Shown: positions 17,846-26,926 of the stretch, in pieces
Layout: every line of letters starts with the position of its first letter
Numbering within the stretch: the first letter of the stretch is position 1
DNA from: Endozoicomonas sp. 8E
Lineage (GTDB): Bacteria > Pseudomonadota > Gammaproteobacteria > Pseudomonadales > Endozoicomonadaceae
Direction: 5' to 3'
Assembly: GCF_032883915.1 (NCBI RefSeq)
Contig: NZ_CP120717.1
Location: 4,533,697 to 4,597,696 of the forward strand
DNA length: 64,000 bases
Program-made: the position numbers and the translations under genes
The notes under the pieces: generated by a model
Databases searched by the model: none
What the model was told of the DNA's origin: nothing
What the model saw: only the letters and a program-made list of their open reading frames with translations

Positions 17846-19285
17846 CACCTATTCTGGCTTATTACCAATCTGGGAACCGTTCAGAACACTGCAGGCGCTT
17901 CTGGCGGGGGAAGCTCGGCCAAAGTCGTTTCAGCGTTTCTTTTTGATCTTCTTCATCCGCTTTAGTAGCTTCTAGCCGCCATAACCATGGATTTTCTTGA
18001 GATTGTGCAAAGCGCACATCAATTGCCACTGGGCATTGAACTTGGGCCGTCCTCAAAGCGTGAACCGGGTGAGCTCCGTCTCCTGCACATGGCCGAAGGG
18101 AGGCTCGGTAATGGCGAGGCGTTTACTGTAAATCCGTTTACCTGCCGGACTGTCTATCCTGTCTTTCATCAGCTGCAGAGCATCAGGCTTCTTGTAGCCT
18201 CCCAGTTTGTAGCGGAACACTACGGAACGCGCCGAGGGTTGATCAGGTTTGCACAGGCACTGAGCTTTTGAGGGACAGACCCGGCAATGATTAAGATAGC
18301 CACAGAACTGATAGGCTGGTGTGTCGCCTACCATCACGTCCCTACTGCTAAGCCACATGGCCTTACCCGCCGGGCAAATGCAGGTTTCTTACTGTTTATC
18401 GAAGGCAAAATCTTTCAGGGTGAAGCGGCCTGAGGCGATAGGCTTGCCGTGTTTCTTAGCCAGGGCCGCCCGCTCCTTTTTGTGTTGAATCTTATAACGC
18501 CCGGCCTGATCAAAGTTCGGATCACGCTAACGAAACTTTGAGCCATTCGCAGTGTGCGTCAATCGCCTGAACCATGGGTATCAGAGTCGGTCGCTCAGCG
18601 CCGCTACCGTAGGCTTCCCCGTGTATAATCACCTGATGTTTACCATCAACACCGGCTACACTGCAGTAGCCTTGGATCACGCCTTTGGAGGTTTTCATTT
18701 TGCACTGTCGGGATCGGTGGCATTACCCTTTCTTTGTGGGTGCCACTCCACTCTTTCCCCGCATTGGACGGCATCTTGCGGCCATCAATGGCACAAACCT
18801 CTCCCTTCCGATAAGACCCAGTTGATCACACACCATTAGCACCTGCATAAACAGCTGGGTAATCGGTCCCTGCAAGCAGCTGATAAAGTCGGGTTCGTAA
18901 AGTGAGGCTGACTGTCGGCTGACAGTGCCATAAATACAATGTTCTCCCGGCAGGCTTTTTCAATTTTATGACTAGAGGTGATCCCCCGGGAATAGGCGAA
19001 CGACACAACCTTTAAAAGCATGGCTGGATTGTAGGCTAAACGACCGGTTTCATCATTGTTGTAATGCTCATGAAAGATCGAAGTGTCGATTTCATGATCT
19101 ACCAGGGAATTCAGCGTGTATTCAAAAGACCCCGACACCAGTTGTTCGGCAAGATTAACTGGTACTAAAAGATTCTGACTGGTGTCGTACGGTTTAAAGC
19201 GAGGCATAGTGCGGGTTTAAGTCTTCTCAGGAGCGTGAGCGCTATTTTATCAGACAACACCAGTCAGGAAGGGACTTTGAGGATT
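17846..19285 (-). pseudogene. IS1182-like transposase remnant
   Basis: The N-terminal part (18836-19207, MPRFKPYDTSQNLLVPVNLA) has the DUF772-type start with YNPAMLLKVVSFAYSRGITS. It is followed by frame breaks and C-terminal pieces with NHCRVCPSKAQC (18053-18358) and 17862-18056. The right terminal sequence GGATTTTTCTACAACCTC at 19268-19285 is the inverted counterpart of the end at 14637. The left end is missing. The element is not active as it stands. Confidence 0.7.
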
Positions 19286-19352
19286 TTTCTACAACCTCAA
19301 CGCTGACAGCAGCAGAGAGCGTAGCGATTCCGACTGACTGGCCTTGTTAAGC
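19286..19352 (-). other. attC site
   Basis: On the minus strand GCTTAACAAGGCCAGTCAGT...ACTGC...GTCAGCGTTGAG has R''-like CTTAAC, an imperfect stem and GCGTT. It closes the cassette carrying the 19.3-kb membrane gene. Confidence 0.6.
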
Positions 19353-19880
19353 TTTTTCTATCGTCATAGTATTTTTCTGCACAGACAAAACCAAAACATA
19401 GCCTAATATAACTGGAAGGGCGGCCCACTTAAAAACAGCAAGCCAAGAATGGATTAAAAATATATCATCCGAAAAAATTGCAGTATCTTCTAAAAAACGA
19501 AGTTCAATGGTGTTTTCAATGCAATCCAGTATTCCTGCCAGAAAAGCTAGGTATACAACCCAAGTATAAGAAAAGTGCTTGGACTTGTTGTTTTTGAAAA
19601 TAAGAAATGACAATAACGATGAAAAAAACAAGGAGTAAGATACGGCATAGATATAATCAGTAAATATCAATGATTTGAAATTATTTATTCCAGAATCCCC
19701 CCAATGTCTCACCAACTCGATACCATCCGCTTTATTAAAGGCCAGCTGTAAACCAATAACTTCAAACCCACTTTTACCATCAATAGATGGATTTACATAA
19801 AACATGACAATTGAAAACATAATGCATGTCGATATCAGTGAACATATTATTAGTATTTTGTTGTTCAGTTTATCTAACAT
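19347..19880 (-). CDS. Four-helix membrane protein (integron cassette)
   Basis: About 177 residues from the ATG at 19880 (MLDKLNNKILIICSLISTCI). There are four hydrophobic segments: LIICSLISTCIMFSIVMFYV, YAVSYSLFFSSLLSFLIF, WVVYLAFLAGILDCIENTI and WLAVFKWAALPVILGYVLVL. The GILDCIENTI element is reminiscent of small DUF-type integral membrane proteins with conserved acidic residues within a helix. The stop codon TAA is the TAAC of the attC R'' box. Upstream in-frame codons come from the adjacent group II intron and are not part of the gene. Confidence 0.65.
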   Translation of the reverse strand: MLDKLNNKILIICSLISTCIMFSIVMFYVNPSIDGKSGFEVIGLQLAFNKADGIELVRHWGDSGINNFKSLIFTDYIYAVSYSLFFSSLLSFLIFKNNKSKHFSYTWVVYLAFLAGILDCIENTIELRFLEDTAIFSDDIFLIHSWLAVFKWAALPVILGYVLVLSVQKNTMTIEKA

Positions 19881-20059
19881 ATTAAATCCTACTGTTATAA
19901 ACGTACGTAGCATAATCGGGATAGTGCAGAGCCTCACGACTCTGCTCCTCTCAAACCACGAGCCGTACAGATCACCTAGCATCGCGGTTCAAATCACTTT
20001 GTATTCATCCTGTTGCCAGCTCTGGCAACCCAAGGTTCTTGAAATATCTATTCGGCAAT

Positions 20060-21053
20060 GCTCGGGTTAACGCCGGACTACCACTCAATCGCCAAGGTTC
20101 ATGAGCTGATTTTTCCATATTCCATGCAAGGAATCGACTGACCACCAGACGTCTTAGCATTCGGTATCTTTTGTTGCCCCCATTGATTCAGGATATAACA
20201 TCGTAATTGTCGTCGAATCCATTTATCCAGATGCTGCAGAGGACTCAGTATTTCGGCAATATAGAAATACGCTTTGACTAGCAGGGATGGTGGAAAGTCT
20301 GATTTTCCAGGAGAAAAAACCAGCCCAACCAAGCAGGTATTTTCTTAGCTCTGTAAGGATCTGTAAGATCGAATAGCCTCTCTTTCGACGGCTCAGTTGT
20401 TTAACGGTCGCTTTCAGTTTGGCCCGCGCTTTATCACTGACTTTTATCTTCAGCTCCCGCCGACTTAATGTGAACCCGAGAAAAACTTCGTTCCCACGGG
20501 CGACCTACCGCGCTCTTTTGGGTATTCACTGTGAGCCGCAGGATTCTCCAATAGAGCGTTGCAAGCTTTTCATCACGCGTTCACCTGCTTCTTCATGGCG
20601 GATAGCCTGATGTGTATTCCGATGGGGACGGGACCCATAACTGTTGTTATGGAATTTGCCATTCCATTATTCTTGCATAATCTGGGCAATCCCTTGTTGT
20701 ATCAGTCGATCCAGAACGGTAGGGGTACCCAGCTTGCGTTTGCGTCCATCCGGTTTGGGGATTTCCACTCTCAGGACGGGTTTTGGGCGGTAGACTCCTT
20801 CCATCAACTGCTGCCGGTTTATCGGCCGGTGCTGTTTCAGAAAATGTGAAAGTTCGTCAACGGTCATACCATCGACGCCAGCAGCTCCCTTATTACATTG
20901 AACCTGTTTCAGTTCGCGTAGCAGATTATTCCTGTCCAGTATCCGCAACATCAAGGACGAACAAGGGTTGAATTTTGGTTCAATCGGGTCTCCCGATTTC
21001 GATTCACCCTCTGGAATCTCCCGAGACAACGACCCTTGTTTAACAGATGCCAT
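20060..21053 (-). pseudogene. Group II intron reverse transcriptase/maturase, broken
   Basis: The N-terminal piece (20667-21053) reads MLRILDRNNLLRELKQVQCN...KGAAGVDGMTVDELSHFL...RKLGTPTVLDRLIQQGIAQIMQE, RT blocks 0-1. An internal deletion removes the YxDD catalytic block. A frame-broken middle has KVSDKARAKLKATVKQLSRR, and a C-terminal piece (20099-20332) has LDKWIRRQLRCYILNQWG, the maturase thumb/X domain. No activity is expected. Confidence 0.75.
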
Positions 21054-21368
21054 CCGAAATCACTTCCCAAATGATTGCTCTCCAAGATTTGTTTCGGCCT
21101 TCAGTGGCAAGAGACCAGTTACTATGGCGTCTGCTGATTTCTACACCGCGATCATGCAGGATTGCTCTTGCATCAGTTGTTCCCTCAACGCAATGCAGAC
21201 CTCCCGAATTAAGACACTTAACTTTCCTCGCGTAGATGCCCAATTTATAAAACGTACCCCGATTGCAGATGGAGGGCTTAATGGTCACGTGCCCACTGGC
21301 CCCGAATACGTCACACCTCATATTGGGTTCCTGTTCGTCGCCCCGCGATTTTGCGTTGGGCTTCCTTC

Positions 21369-21410
21369 AGACCGGGTCGCGTAGACCGGGTCGCGTAGAC
21401 CGGGTCGCGT
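21369..21410. repeat. 14-bp tandem repeat, three copies
   Basis: Three perfect copies of AGACCGGGTCGCGT inside the degenerate intron, likely a slippage expansion. Confidence 0.7.
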
Positions 21411-21557
21411 AGACTCTGCCTCACGACAACGCCCTTGCCCTTTCACTAAGCTTCGGCTCTGCGAATACCTGGTAAGAGGACTTTCACCTTTCTAGTTAAG
21501 TTAAGTGCCATGCTCGGCACACACGCTTGGTTCAGCCGCGCAGCCGTGAGTGCTTAG

Positions 21558-21980
21558 TCAACAACACCTACCCCGCAATACATAAACGGGATATTTTAAA
21601 GATTCCGGCTTGATGTTCATCGGCAACAGCTGTTCCACGTCCGCGTCTTTCTCCAGGGCCGGTAGAATCGTCAACACATGCCTTAGCCACGCGTAAGGCT
21701 CATGCCCGTTGATTTTGGCGGTTTCCACCAGTGTGTACAGCGCTGCACTGCTGCGTGCACCAGCGATACTGTCTGAGAATAGCCAGCCTTTGCGCCCCAT
21801 CACGAAGGGTTTGATCGCCCGTTCTGATGCGTTGTTGTCAATGTCCACAAGGCTATTGTCCAGATAGCGCACAAGGTACGTCCACTGGTTCTGCATGCAG
21901 CGGACCGCCTCACCCAGCTTGCTTTTGGGGGTGACATTCAGCGCCTGTTTTTCCAGCCAAACCTTGATTTTATCCATCAC
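21558..21980 (-). pseudogene. IS66 transposase (TnpC) C-terminal fragment
   Basis: 140 codons match the end of IS66 TnpC: LGEAVRCMQNQWTYLVRYLD, DNNASERAIKPFVMGRKGW, GARSSAALYTLVETAKINGH, then the EPYAWLRHVLTILP tail. The catalytic N-terminal two-thirds and the tnpA/tnpB partners are missing. It abuts the R'' of the higBA cassette and has probably replaced the rest of that attC. Confidence 0.8.
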
Positions 21981-21989
21981 CGGACCGGG

Positions 21990-22415
21990 TTATGCCCCGT
22001 TGAAGAACACAGATGGCGAGATTTTGAAACGCTGTGAAAGTGCTTGAATATGATCCCTAGTAAGGTTTCTTGAACCATTAAGAATCATGGATACAAGACT
22101 TTTGCTGCCCAACTCATTTTTCAAGTCATCCGCTTTTAGCTGATACTGATCCATTATTGTTCTGAGGATCGCGACACCATCATCAAGTTTTTCAATTCTT
22201 TTATTAAATTCAGAAAAATGCTCTGACTCATCCTCCCATTTTTCGATTGAGACAGAAAGTACCTCAATCAGTGGAAGATATTTATCATAATCTTCAATGA
22301 GTTCATCCATTAACTCTAGAGCTTGTTCGTATTCAGCCTCATTATGAATACGCCCAACAAAACTAGCTTCAGAGAAGAAGTCTACAGCTTTTTGCTTTAG
22401 ATTTGAGAATCTCAT
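21990..22415 (-). CDS. higA: HigA-type antitoxin (XRE HTH)
   Basis: About 141 residues. The start MRFSNLKQKAVDFF at 22415 has AAGGAGG upstream and overlaps the higB stop by four bases (ATGA). The C-terminal half is a helix-turn-helix (LKNELGSKSLVSMILNGSRNLTRDHIQALSQRFKISPSVF), the usual HigA-2/YgjM layout with an N-terminal extension. The antitoxin should bind HigB and repress the operon. The stop codon is the TAA of the attC R'' box (GGGGCATAAC). Confidence 0.85.
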   Translation of the reverse strand: MRFSNLKQKAVDFFSEASFVGRIHNEAEYEQALELMDELIEDYDKYLPLIEVLSVSIEKWEDESEHFSEFNKRIEKLDDGVAILRTIMDQYQLKADDLKNELGSKSLVSMILNGSRNLTRDHIQALSQRFKISPSVFFNGA

Positions 22416-22744
22416 GAACCTGCCTCCTTTGCGTACTTCTTGCATAATTTGTCATATTCAGCGTGAGTGACAATATGTTTTACATACATGCCACTATCTC
22501 TGAACTCAATAAAAGCAATGAGTCGGAGGTTGTTGCCACCAATATCAATCACCCACCATTTATTTTTGTACCTGAAATTATCCAGGCTTGGAAAGAGTGA
22601 TTTCAGCTCGTCTGGGCTATGAAAATCACCATTTCTCAATGACTTATATGCAGCATCAATAGCAGCTGCATCATTTGGGTATTTTTTTGCAGCTTCGTTA
22701 AACGGTTTTCTTGAGATAACGTGCATAACAGCCCTTACGTTCAC
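22412..22744 (-). CDS. higB: HigB-type mRNA interferase toxin
   Basis: 110 residues of the HigB/YgjN RelE-like family: MHVISRKPFNEAAKKYPNDA, then DNFRYKNKWWVIDIGGNNLRLIAFIEF and YVKHIVTHAEYDKL with the terminal Lys-rich tail. It cleaves mRNA on ribosomes. It has normal length and reads intact. Toxin-first order with a 4-base overlap into higA is the standard arrangement. It is the first gene of a cassette that begins at the GTTTTGCCCC core near 22816. Confidence 0.85.
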   Translation of the reverse strand: MNVRAVMHVISRKPFNEAAKKYPNDAAAIDAAYKSLRNGDFHSPDELKSLFPSLDNFRYKNKWWVIDIGGNNLRLIAFIEFRDSGMYVKHIVTHAEYDKLCKKYAKEAGS

Positions 22745-22808
22745 TTATTGTGAACTTTAGCACGCCTTAAGAAGATTTATAAATTGTGAACTATGGTTTG
22801 AGGTTAGG

Positions 22809-22858
22809 GGCAAAACGCTTGGTTCAGGGGCGCCGTAGGCTTCACCTGGGATCACTTG
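22809..22858 (-). other. attC left half, split by IS91-like copy A
   Basis: GGCAAAACGCTTGG...CTTG on the plus strand. The other half (R'' of the vapBC cassette, TCAGGTGC) is displaced to 23860 by the insertion. Confidence 0.6.
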
Positions 22859-23859
22859 TTGAACCAAGCCGCTAACGTGGCAAAAAAATACCGTTCATCC
22901 CAGCCACCCCAGCATTGCCAATACTTCCTGATATCCGTACCACTCCGGCGCGGCTTATATAAGGAAGCAACATGGAACGTTCTGAGCAAATCCGGTTTGA
23001 CAAACTGTATCAAAAACACATCACCGCCCTGAAACTTCAGGGCAAAAGAAAATCAACCATTGATCTATACAGCAGGCCAATTCGGCGGCTGGCAACCTCC
23101 TTTGATCCTTGTCCTGACAGACTCAGCCCTGAGGATTTAAAAACCTGTTTTGCCGCCCTGGTGGAAAGCCATTCCTGGAGCACGGTCAAAACCAATCGTA
23201 ATGGCCTGCAGTTTTTCTGGAAACATGTTCTGGGCAAACACTGGGACTTTGTTGAAATCATCAAACCACCGACCGTCAAGCGACTGCCTGTTATCCTGAC
23301 GCCTGTAGAGATAGAACGACTGCTCAATACTGCACGGAAACTGCGCTATTACACCATTCTGTTGACACAGAAGAAGACTTCCTGTGGCTGGTACTGAAAC
23401 ATGTATTACCCAGGCGACTTCGACGATCGCGGGATTATGGATTTTTACACAGCAACGCAAAAAAACAATTATCTCTGGTGCAACTGGTTTTAAATGTGAT
23501 GGTGAAAGCAGTCGAACCCGTCATTCGCCCGAAATTCACATGCAGGCGTTGCGGTGAGTCTATGAAACACATTGCGTTCGGTTTCCTGAAACCGACCTGG
23601 GCTATTGCCACATACAAACACCGCCATTCACAAGCAAGGAGGAAATGTAAGCTCATCCAGACAGACTCGACATATCCAAGACTATCGTAATGCAGTGCTC
23701 TGGAGACATTCATCCTGAATAAATAGCGTTCTGCAAAAACGTTTTGATTCAAGGTCCGCCAGAAAAATAAACTTCAATGGACCTTACTTACCAGAATTCA
23801 ATCCGGGCTTGTGCAACAACAGGATAAGATTGCGGCTGGGCGTAATCTATCCTTATTCG
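22859..23859 (+). mobile_element. IS91-like element copy A (1,001-bp internally deleted form)
   Basis: Left end TTGAACCAAGCCGCTAACG, right end TATCCTTATTCG with the conserved AGGATA..GATTG hairpin. The middle is deleted, from after the recombinase N-domain to the transposase C-terminus. Copy D (40717-41717) has the same junction and the same length. It lies after CTTG of an attC. Confidence 0.75.
22972..23397 (+). pseudogene. Truncated IS91-associated tyrosine recombinase
   Basis: The first about 132 codons are the recombinase N-terminal SAM-like domain (MERSEQIRFDKLYQKHITAL), up to YYTILLT. The frame then crosses the deletion junction into QKKTSCGWY and stops. The catalytic domain is absent. 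Confidence 0.8.
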
Positions 23860-23933
23860 TCAGGTGCGCTGTTTGACTGGATAGCATTTTGCAACCATAA
23901 TGAAACCACTGTAACATTTTTGGGAAATACACA

Positions 23934-24176
23934 ATGCCAGCAATTACGGTTAAAAACATACCTGAAACTCTTTATAACAGGCTTAAAGAAGCAGCTTCTG
24001 CCCACCACAGAAGCATAAATAGTGAACTAATTCATTGCCTTGAACAAATGCTCCTGCCTAAACGGGTGAACCCTTCTGAGCACTTGCAACGTGCCCGGGA
24101 ACTACGCAAAGGAATTGATACAAACTTGGTTGATATTGAAGATATCCAAGATGCAATTAACGAAGGCAGAGCATGA
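23934..24176 (+). CDS. vapB: FitA/VapB-like Arc-type antitoxin
   Basis: 80 residues. The start MPAITVKNIPETLYNRLKEA is a ribbon-helix-helix DNA-binding domain of the FitA type (ITVKNIP...L..R......RS.N.E). The C-terminal helix (LVDIEDIQDAINEGRA) would wrap the toxin. It overlaps vapC by four bases (ATGA) and is translationally coupled. Unusually for this array it is on the plus strand, opposite to the cassette direction, so it must carry its own promoter upstream of 23934. Confidence 0.85.
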   Translation: MPAITVKNIPETLYNRLKEAASAHHRSINSELIHCLEQMLLPKRVNPSEHLQRARELRKGIDTNLVDIEDIQDAINEGRA

Positions 24177-24574
24177 TTGTTGTCGACACTAACGTACTTG
24201 TTTATCTGTACTTTCCAACGAAATATACCGCACATGCGGAAAAACTTCTTGAGATTGATCCGGTGTGGGTTGCTCCTCACCTCTGGCGTAGCGAATTTAG
24301 AAATGTTTTAGCCCTGTACTTAAGAAAGAAACTCATTACCTACGACAGGTCTCTTCAGATACAGAATGAAGCTGAAACAATAATGTTTGGCAATGAGTAC
24401 GACATTAAGTCTCTGAATGTATTATCACTTGTAAATCAGAGTAACTGCTCGGCATACGACTGTGAATATGTTTCTTTAGCTATGAATCTTGGAACAAAAC
24501 TGTTCACTATGGATAAAAAAGTGATTTCTGAATTTCCTCTCATCGCAGAACCTTTGCGTGATGTAGAGTTGTGA
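24173..24574 (+). CDS. vapC: VapC/FitB-like PIN-domain toxin
   Basis: 133 residues with PIN-domain acidic residues in MIVVDTNVLVYLY (first Asp), WRSEFRNVLALYL (Glu), and SAYDCEYVSLAMNLGTKLFTMDKKV (later Asp residues). PIN toxins are Mg-dependent ribonucleases. Complete and in operon with vapB. A truncated sister gene lies at 14296. Confidence 0.88.
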   Translation: MIVVDTNVLVYLYFPTKYTAHAEKLLEIDPVWVAPHLWRSEFRNVLALYLRKKLITYDRSLQIQNEAETIMFGNEYDIKSLNVLSLVNQSNCSAYDCEYVSLAMNLGTKLFTMDKKVISEFPLIAEPLRDVEL

Positions 24575-24576
24575 GC

Positions 24577-24658
24577 ACCTAACGCCTGCGTTTAGGGAGG
24601 GCGCCGCCGCAGGCGGCGTCCCAGCCAGCTTCCTGGCGACACCATGTGCTTGTTAGCT
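24577..24658 (-). other. attC site
   Basis: ACCTAACGCCTGCG...GGCGCCGCCGCAGGCGGCGTC...GCTTGTTAGCTG, a long VCR-like attC. R'' on the minus strand (CAGCTAAC) belongs to the GNAT cassette; R' (GTTAGGTGC) starts the vapBC cassette and matches its R'' at 23860 apart from one base. Confidence 0.8.
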
Positions 24659-25117
24659 GAACTTTTCCATTACGAAGTACCGGAGTTTTTCACCACGGAT
24701 CTCAACAATTTGCTCTTCGCTTACTTGAAAACCAAGCCTTTCATAGAAGGGACGAGCAGTAATACTTACCTCCGAATAAAACCGTTCAATTTCACGAGAT
24801 TTACCTACTTTTAGGACATACTCCATTAAACTACGACCTACCCCTTTACCTTGATACCTGTGATGACAAAAGAAGTGATCAATTAAGCCATTTTCTTGAA
24901 GGTCGGTATAGCCAACTATCTCCCCATCAATCTCGGCTACAAATGGTGATATCGAGTTCATTTTTTGTTTCCAAACCCCGGGATCGAAACTATCAGGAGC
25001 CCATGCTTCAACTTGCGCCTGAGAGTAATCCTGAATATTCACATTACGAATCGTGTTGTAATGGATTTCCCATAGATCATTTGCATCTGAATTTTTGTAT
25101 TTTCGGATTTGTATCAT
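24653..25117 (-). CDS. GNAT family N-acetyltransferase
   Basis: 154 residues. MIQIRKYKNSDANDLWEIHY start, acetyl-CoA loop HHRYQGKGVGRSLMEYVLKVG (Q/RxxGxG/A), and C-terminal VSITARPFYERLGFQVSEEQ. This is the PhnO/ElaA-like small-molecule or protein acetyltransferase layout. The substrate is unknown. No antitoxin-like partner is present, so a TA role is unlikely. The stop codon TAA lies in the R'' box. Confidence 0.85.
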   Translation of the reverse strand: MIQIRKYKNSDANDLWEIHYNTIRNVNIQDYSQAQVEAWAPDSFDPGVWKQKMNSISPFVAEIDGEIVGYTDLQENGLIDHFFCHHRYQGKGVGRSLMEYVLKVGKSREIERFYSEVSITARPFYERLGFQVSEEQIVEIRGEKLRYFVMEKFS

Positions 25118-25131
25118 GCTGATTATTGTAC

Positions 25132-25274
25132 CATTCAGCTAATGCCGTCGGCAGGGTCAGCTTACCTTGTGCGCGTTTTGCGCGAAAATTGGAGCGCAGC
25201 GACCCGCGCAAAACGTGCACAAGGAAAGCTGCCCTGCGGAGGGCCAGAGGCCCGGAGTGAATTGCCCCCACTGT
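25132..25274 (-). other. Degenerate long attC
   Basis: CAGCTAATGCC... through a large inverted repeat (TTGTGCGCGTTTTGCGCG / CGCGCAAAACGTGCACAA) to GGCCCGGAGTGAATTGCCC. The R' core reads ATTAGCTGAA, with the invariant G|TT mutated to ATT, but the following bases still pair with the GNAT R''. It has been invaded by the intron remnant that follows. Confidence 0.5.
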
Positions 25275-26079
25275 GTCATGATTGATGGGCAATGCTACCC
25301 GACACGGGTGGGTATGTATGCCACAAGGCGGTCCATTTTCACCGCTGCTGTCGAATGTACTTCTTGATGACCTGTACAAGGAACTGGAATACCGGGGTCA
25401 CGGTTTCGCAAGATACTGCGATGACTTCGTGATATTGGTTCACAGCCAACGGGCAGGGGAAAGGGTGATGGTAAGTATCACCCGATACCTTGAGCGTCGA
25501 CTGAAACTGACAATCAACCTGACCAAAAGCAAGGTGGTGAAATCCACTGAGGTCGAGTTCCTGAGTTTTACCTTCACAGGGAAGAGAATCCGCTGGTCAC
25601 AGAAAAGCCTGCTTCGCTTTAAGCGGACAATCATCAAACTCACCAGCCGCAGCTGGGGAGTCTCGATGGGCTACCGCCTGCGAAAGCTTGCCGAATATAT
25701 CCGGGGCTGGATGGGTTATTTCAGAATAACCGAATATTACCGTCCTATACCGCTGCTGGATCAATGGATACGTCGGCGCATCCGTTGCTGTTTTATTAAG
25801 CAGTGGCGCAAGCCGAAAACCCGTTATCGAAATTTAGTCAAGTTAGGCGTTGATCATATCAAGGCCGCTTCGATTGCAGCCTGCAGCAAAGGGTATTATC
25901 GGTTGAGCAAAACCTTTGCAACACAGCAGGCACTCAACGACAGTTATCTTGCAAATATTGGGCTTGTTTCCCTGAAAGAGTTATGGATCAGGTTTCACTA
26001 TCCTCGGTGAACCGCCCGGTGCGGACCCGCATGCCGGGTGCTGTGGGGAGGGCTGGAGAAAGACCAGTCCTTACCCGAT
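25275..26079 (+). mobile_element. 5'-truncated group II intron
   Basis: It starts abruptly at ATGATTGATGGGCAATGCTA, which is internal in the intron at 29103-31175, and keeps the whole 3' region with domain V/VI-like sequence (GAACCGCCCGGTGCGGACCC...) ending TTACCCGAT. The 3' flank TTATCAGTACC is the R'' of the next cassette. Confidence 0.75.
25282..26010 (+). pseudogene. Group II intron RT/maturase C-terminal fragment
   Basis: It carries FARYCDDFVILVHSQRAGERV (RT active-site block YxDD), the thumb region (SRSWGVSMGYRLRKLAEYIR) and the maturase end (IPLLDQWIRRRIRCCFIKQW ... LWIRFHYPR). The N-terminal RT blocks are missing, so it is inactive. It is about 90 percent similar, by eye, to the copy at 29991-31106. 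Confidence 0.85.
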
Positions 26080-26103
26080 TTATCAGTACCGTTGGCACTG
26101 TGC

Positions 26104-26808
26104 TTAACTGACTCGGCAACGTTTACTCGGTTTATAATTATCCGTACCAGGAAAAAAGCCTTTTTCTTTTATTGCAGGTATGTGTTCTAAAAATGATATT
26201 AACTTCCCATTCTCGTCTATTATTTGACAGGCAAAAACCTTGCTCCCTTTTGATTCATATTGATAATACGCTGATATAAAAAGTACTGGCTTGCCGTCTA
26301 CTCTTAGAGCAAATGGATATAAATTGGTTCTCGTGTTCGGAGACAGTGTTGATTCCGATCTTTCTTGATACAAAAGTTCATCTATTTTTTCTATCACCGC
26401 CCAATAACTAACATGATATAGGTTTTTATTAGGGTTTATAGTCGTGCTATTTTCATAAATGAGGCAACTTTCACTTGGCTTATTTTTATTATTAAATATT
26501 GGCTTTATATTTTTTCTAAGTTCAATAATATTGCCTGATGAATTAATTTTCACACATGTATATTCATAACTATTGGCATAATTCAATTTACTTTTGAATA
26601 GAAAAGCTGTGATTAGATCTTTTTTGTCGTTTGTAAATCCATAGCTCAAACCGAATAGTTCATAGCCTACATCATCTGATTCGACTTCACTTTTACCTAT
26701 TTGATGAAGTACTTCTACATGAACATCGTAGTAATCAAATCTGTAAAGCTCTCCAGCATGCAGACTTAAAGAGAGATTATATAATATTATTAATTTTATA
26801 ATTTTCAT
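26104..26808 (-). CDS. Secreted protein in an integron cassette, unknown
   Basis: 234 residues with signal peptide MKIIKLIILYNLSLSLHAGE. The mature protein is beta-rich, with repeated Tyr/Asn segments (YELFGLSYGFTND; HVSYWAVIEKIDELLYQE; LRVDGKPVLFISAYYQYE) and three cysteines. No family is recognised. The cassette starts at GTTATCAGTACC (26863) and its R'' at 26080-26090 pairs with it, which proves the unit despite the intron remnant between. Confidence 0.6.
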   Translation of the reverse strand: MKIIKLIILYNLSLSLHAGELYRFDYYDVHVEVLHQIGKSEVESDDVGYELFGLSYGFTNDKKDLITAFLFKSKLNYANSYEYTCVKINSSGNIIELRKNIKPIFNNKNKPSESCLIYENSTTINPNKNLYHVSYWAVIEKIDELLYQERSESTLSPNTRTNLYPFALRVDGKPVLFISAYYQYESKGSKVFACQIIDENGKLISFLEHIPAIKEKGFFPGTDNYKPSKRCRVS

Positions 26809-26856
26809 GATCGGTACTCATAACAATATTAATTTTGTACTTTGCATGACAGGTAC

Positions 26857-26926
26857 TGATAACGCCAAGCTGTGGGGCGCCGCGCAGCGGCGTCCCAGCC
26901 CCTTTAGGGGCGACACCAGCGCCTTG
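26857..26926 (-). other. attC left part, split by IS91-like copy B
   Basis: TGATAACGCCAAGCTGTGGG...GGCGACACCAGCGCCTTG. R'' of this attC (GCGCATAAC of the hic cassette) is displaced to 28365 by the element. Confidence 0.75.

Larger units (their letters stand above)
19915..21522 (-). mobile_element. Degenerate group II intron inserted in attC
   Basis: On the minus strand the intron starts GTGTGCCGAGCATGGCAC at 21522 and ends ATCCCGAT at 19915. Joining the flanks gives GCGT|TATGC, a perfect attC R' core (GCGTTATGC). It carries a broken reverse transcriptase. At about 1.6 kb it is shorter than a complete IIC-type intron (about 1.9-2.1 kb). It lies on the same strand as the cassette genes. Confidence 0.7.
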
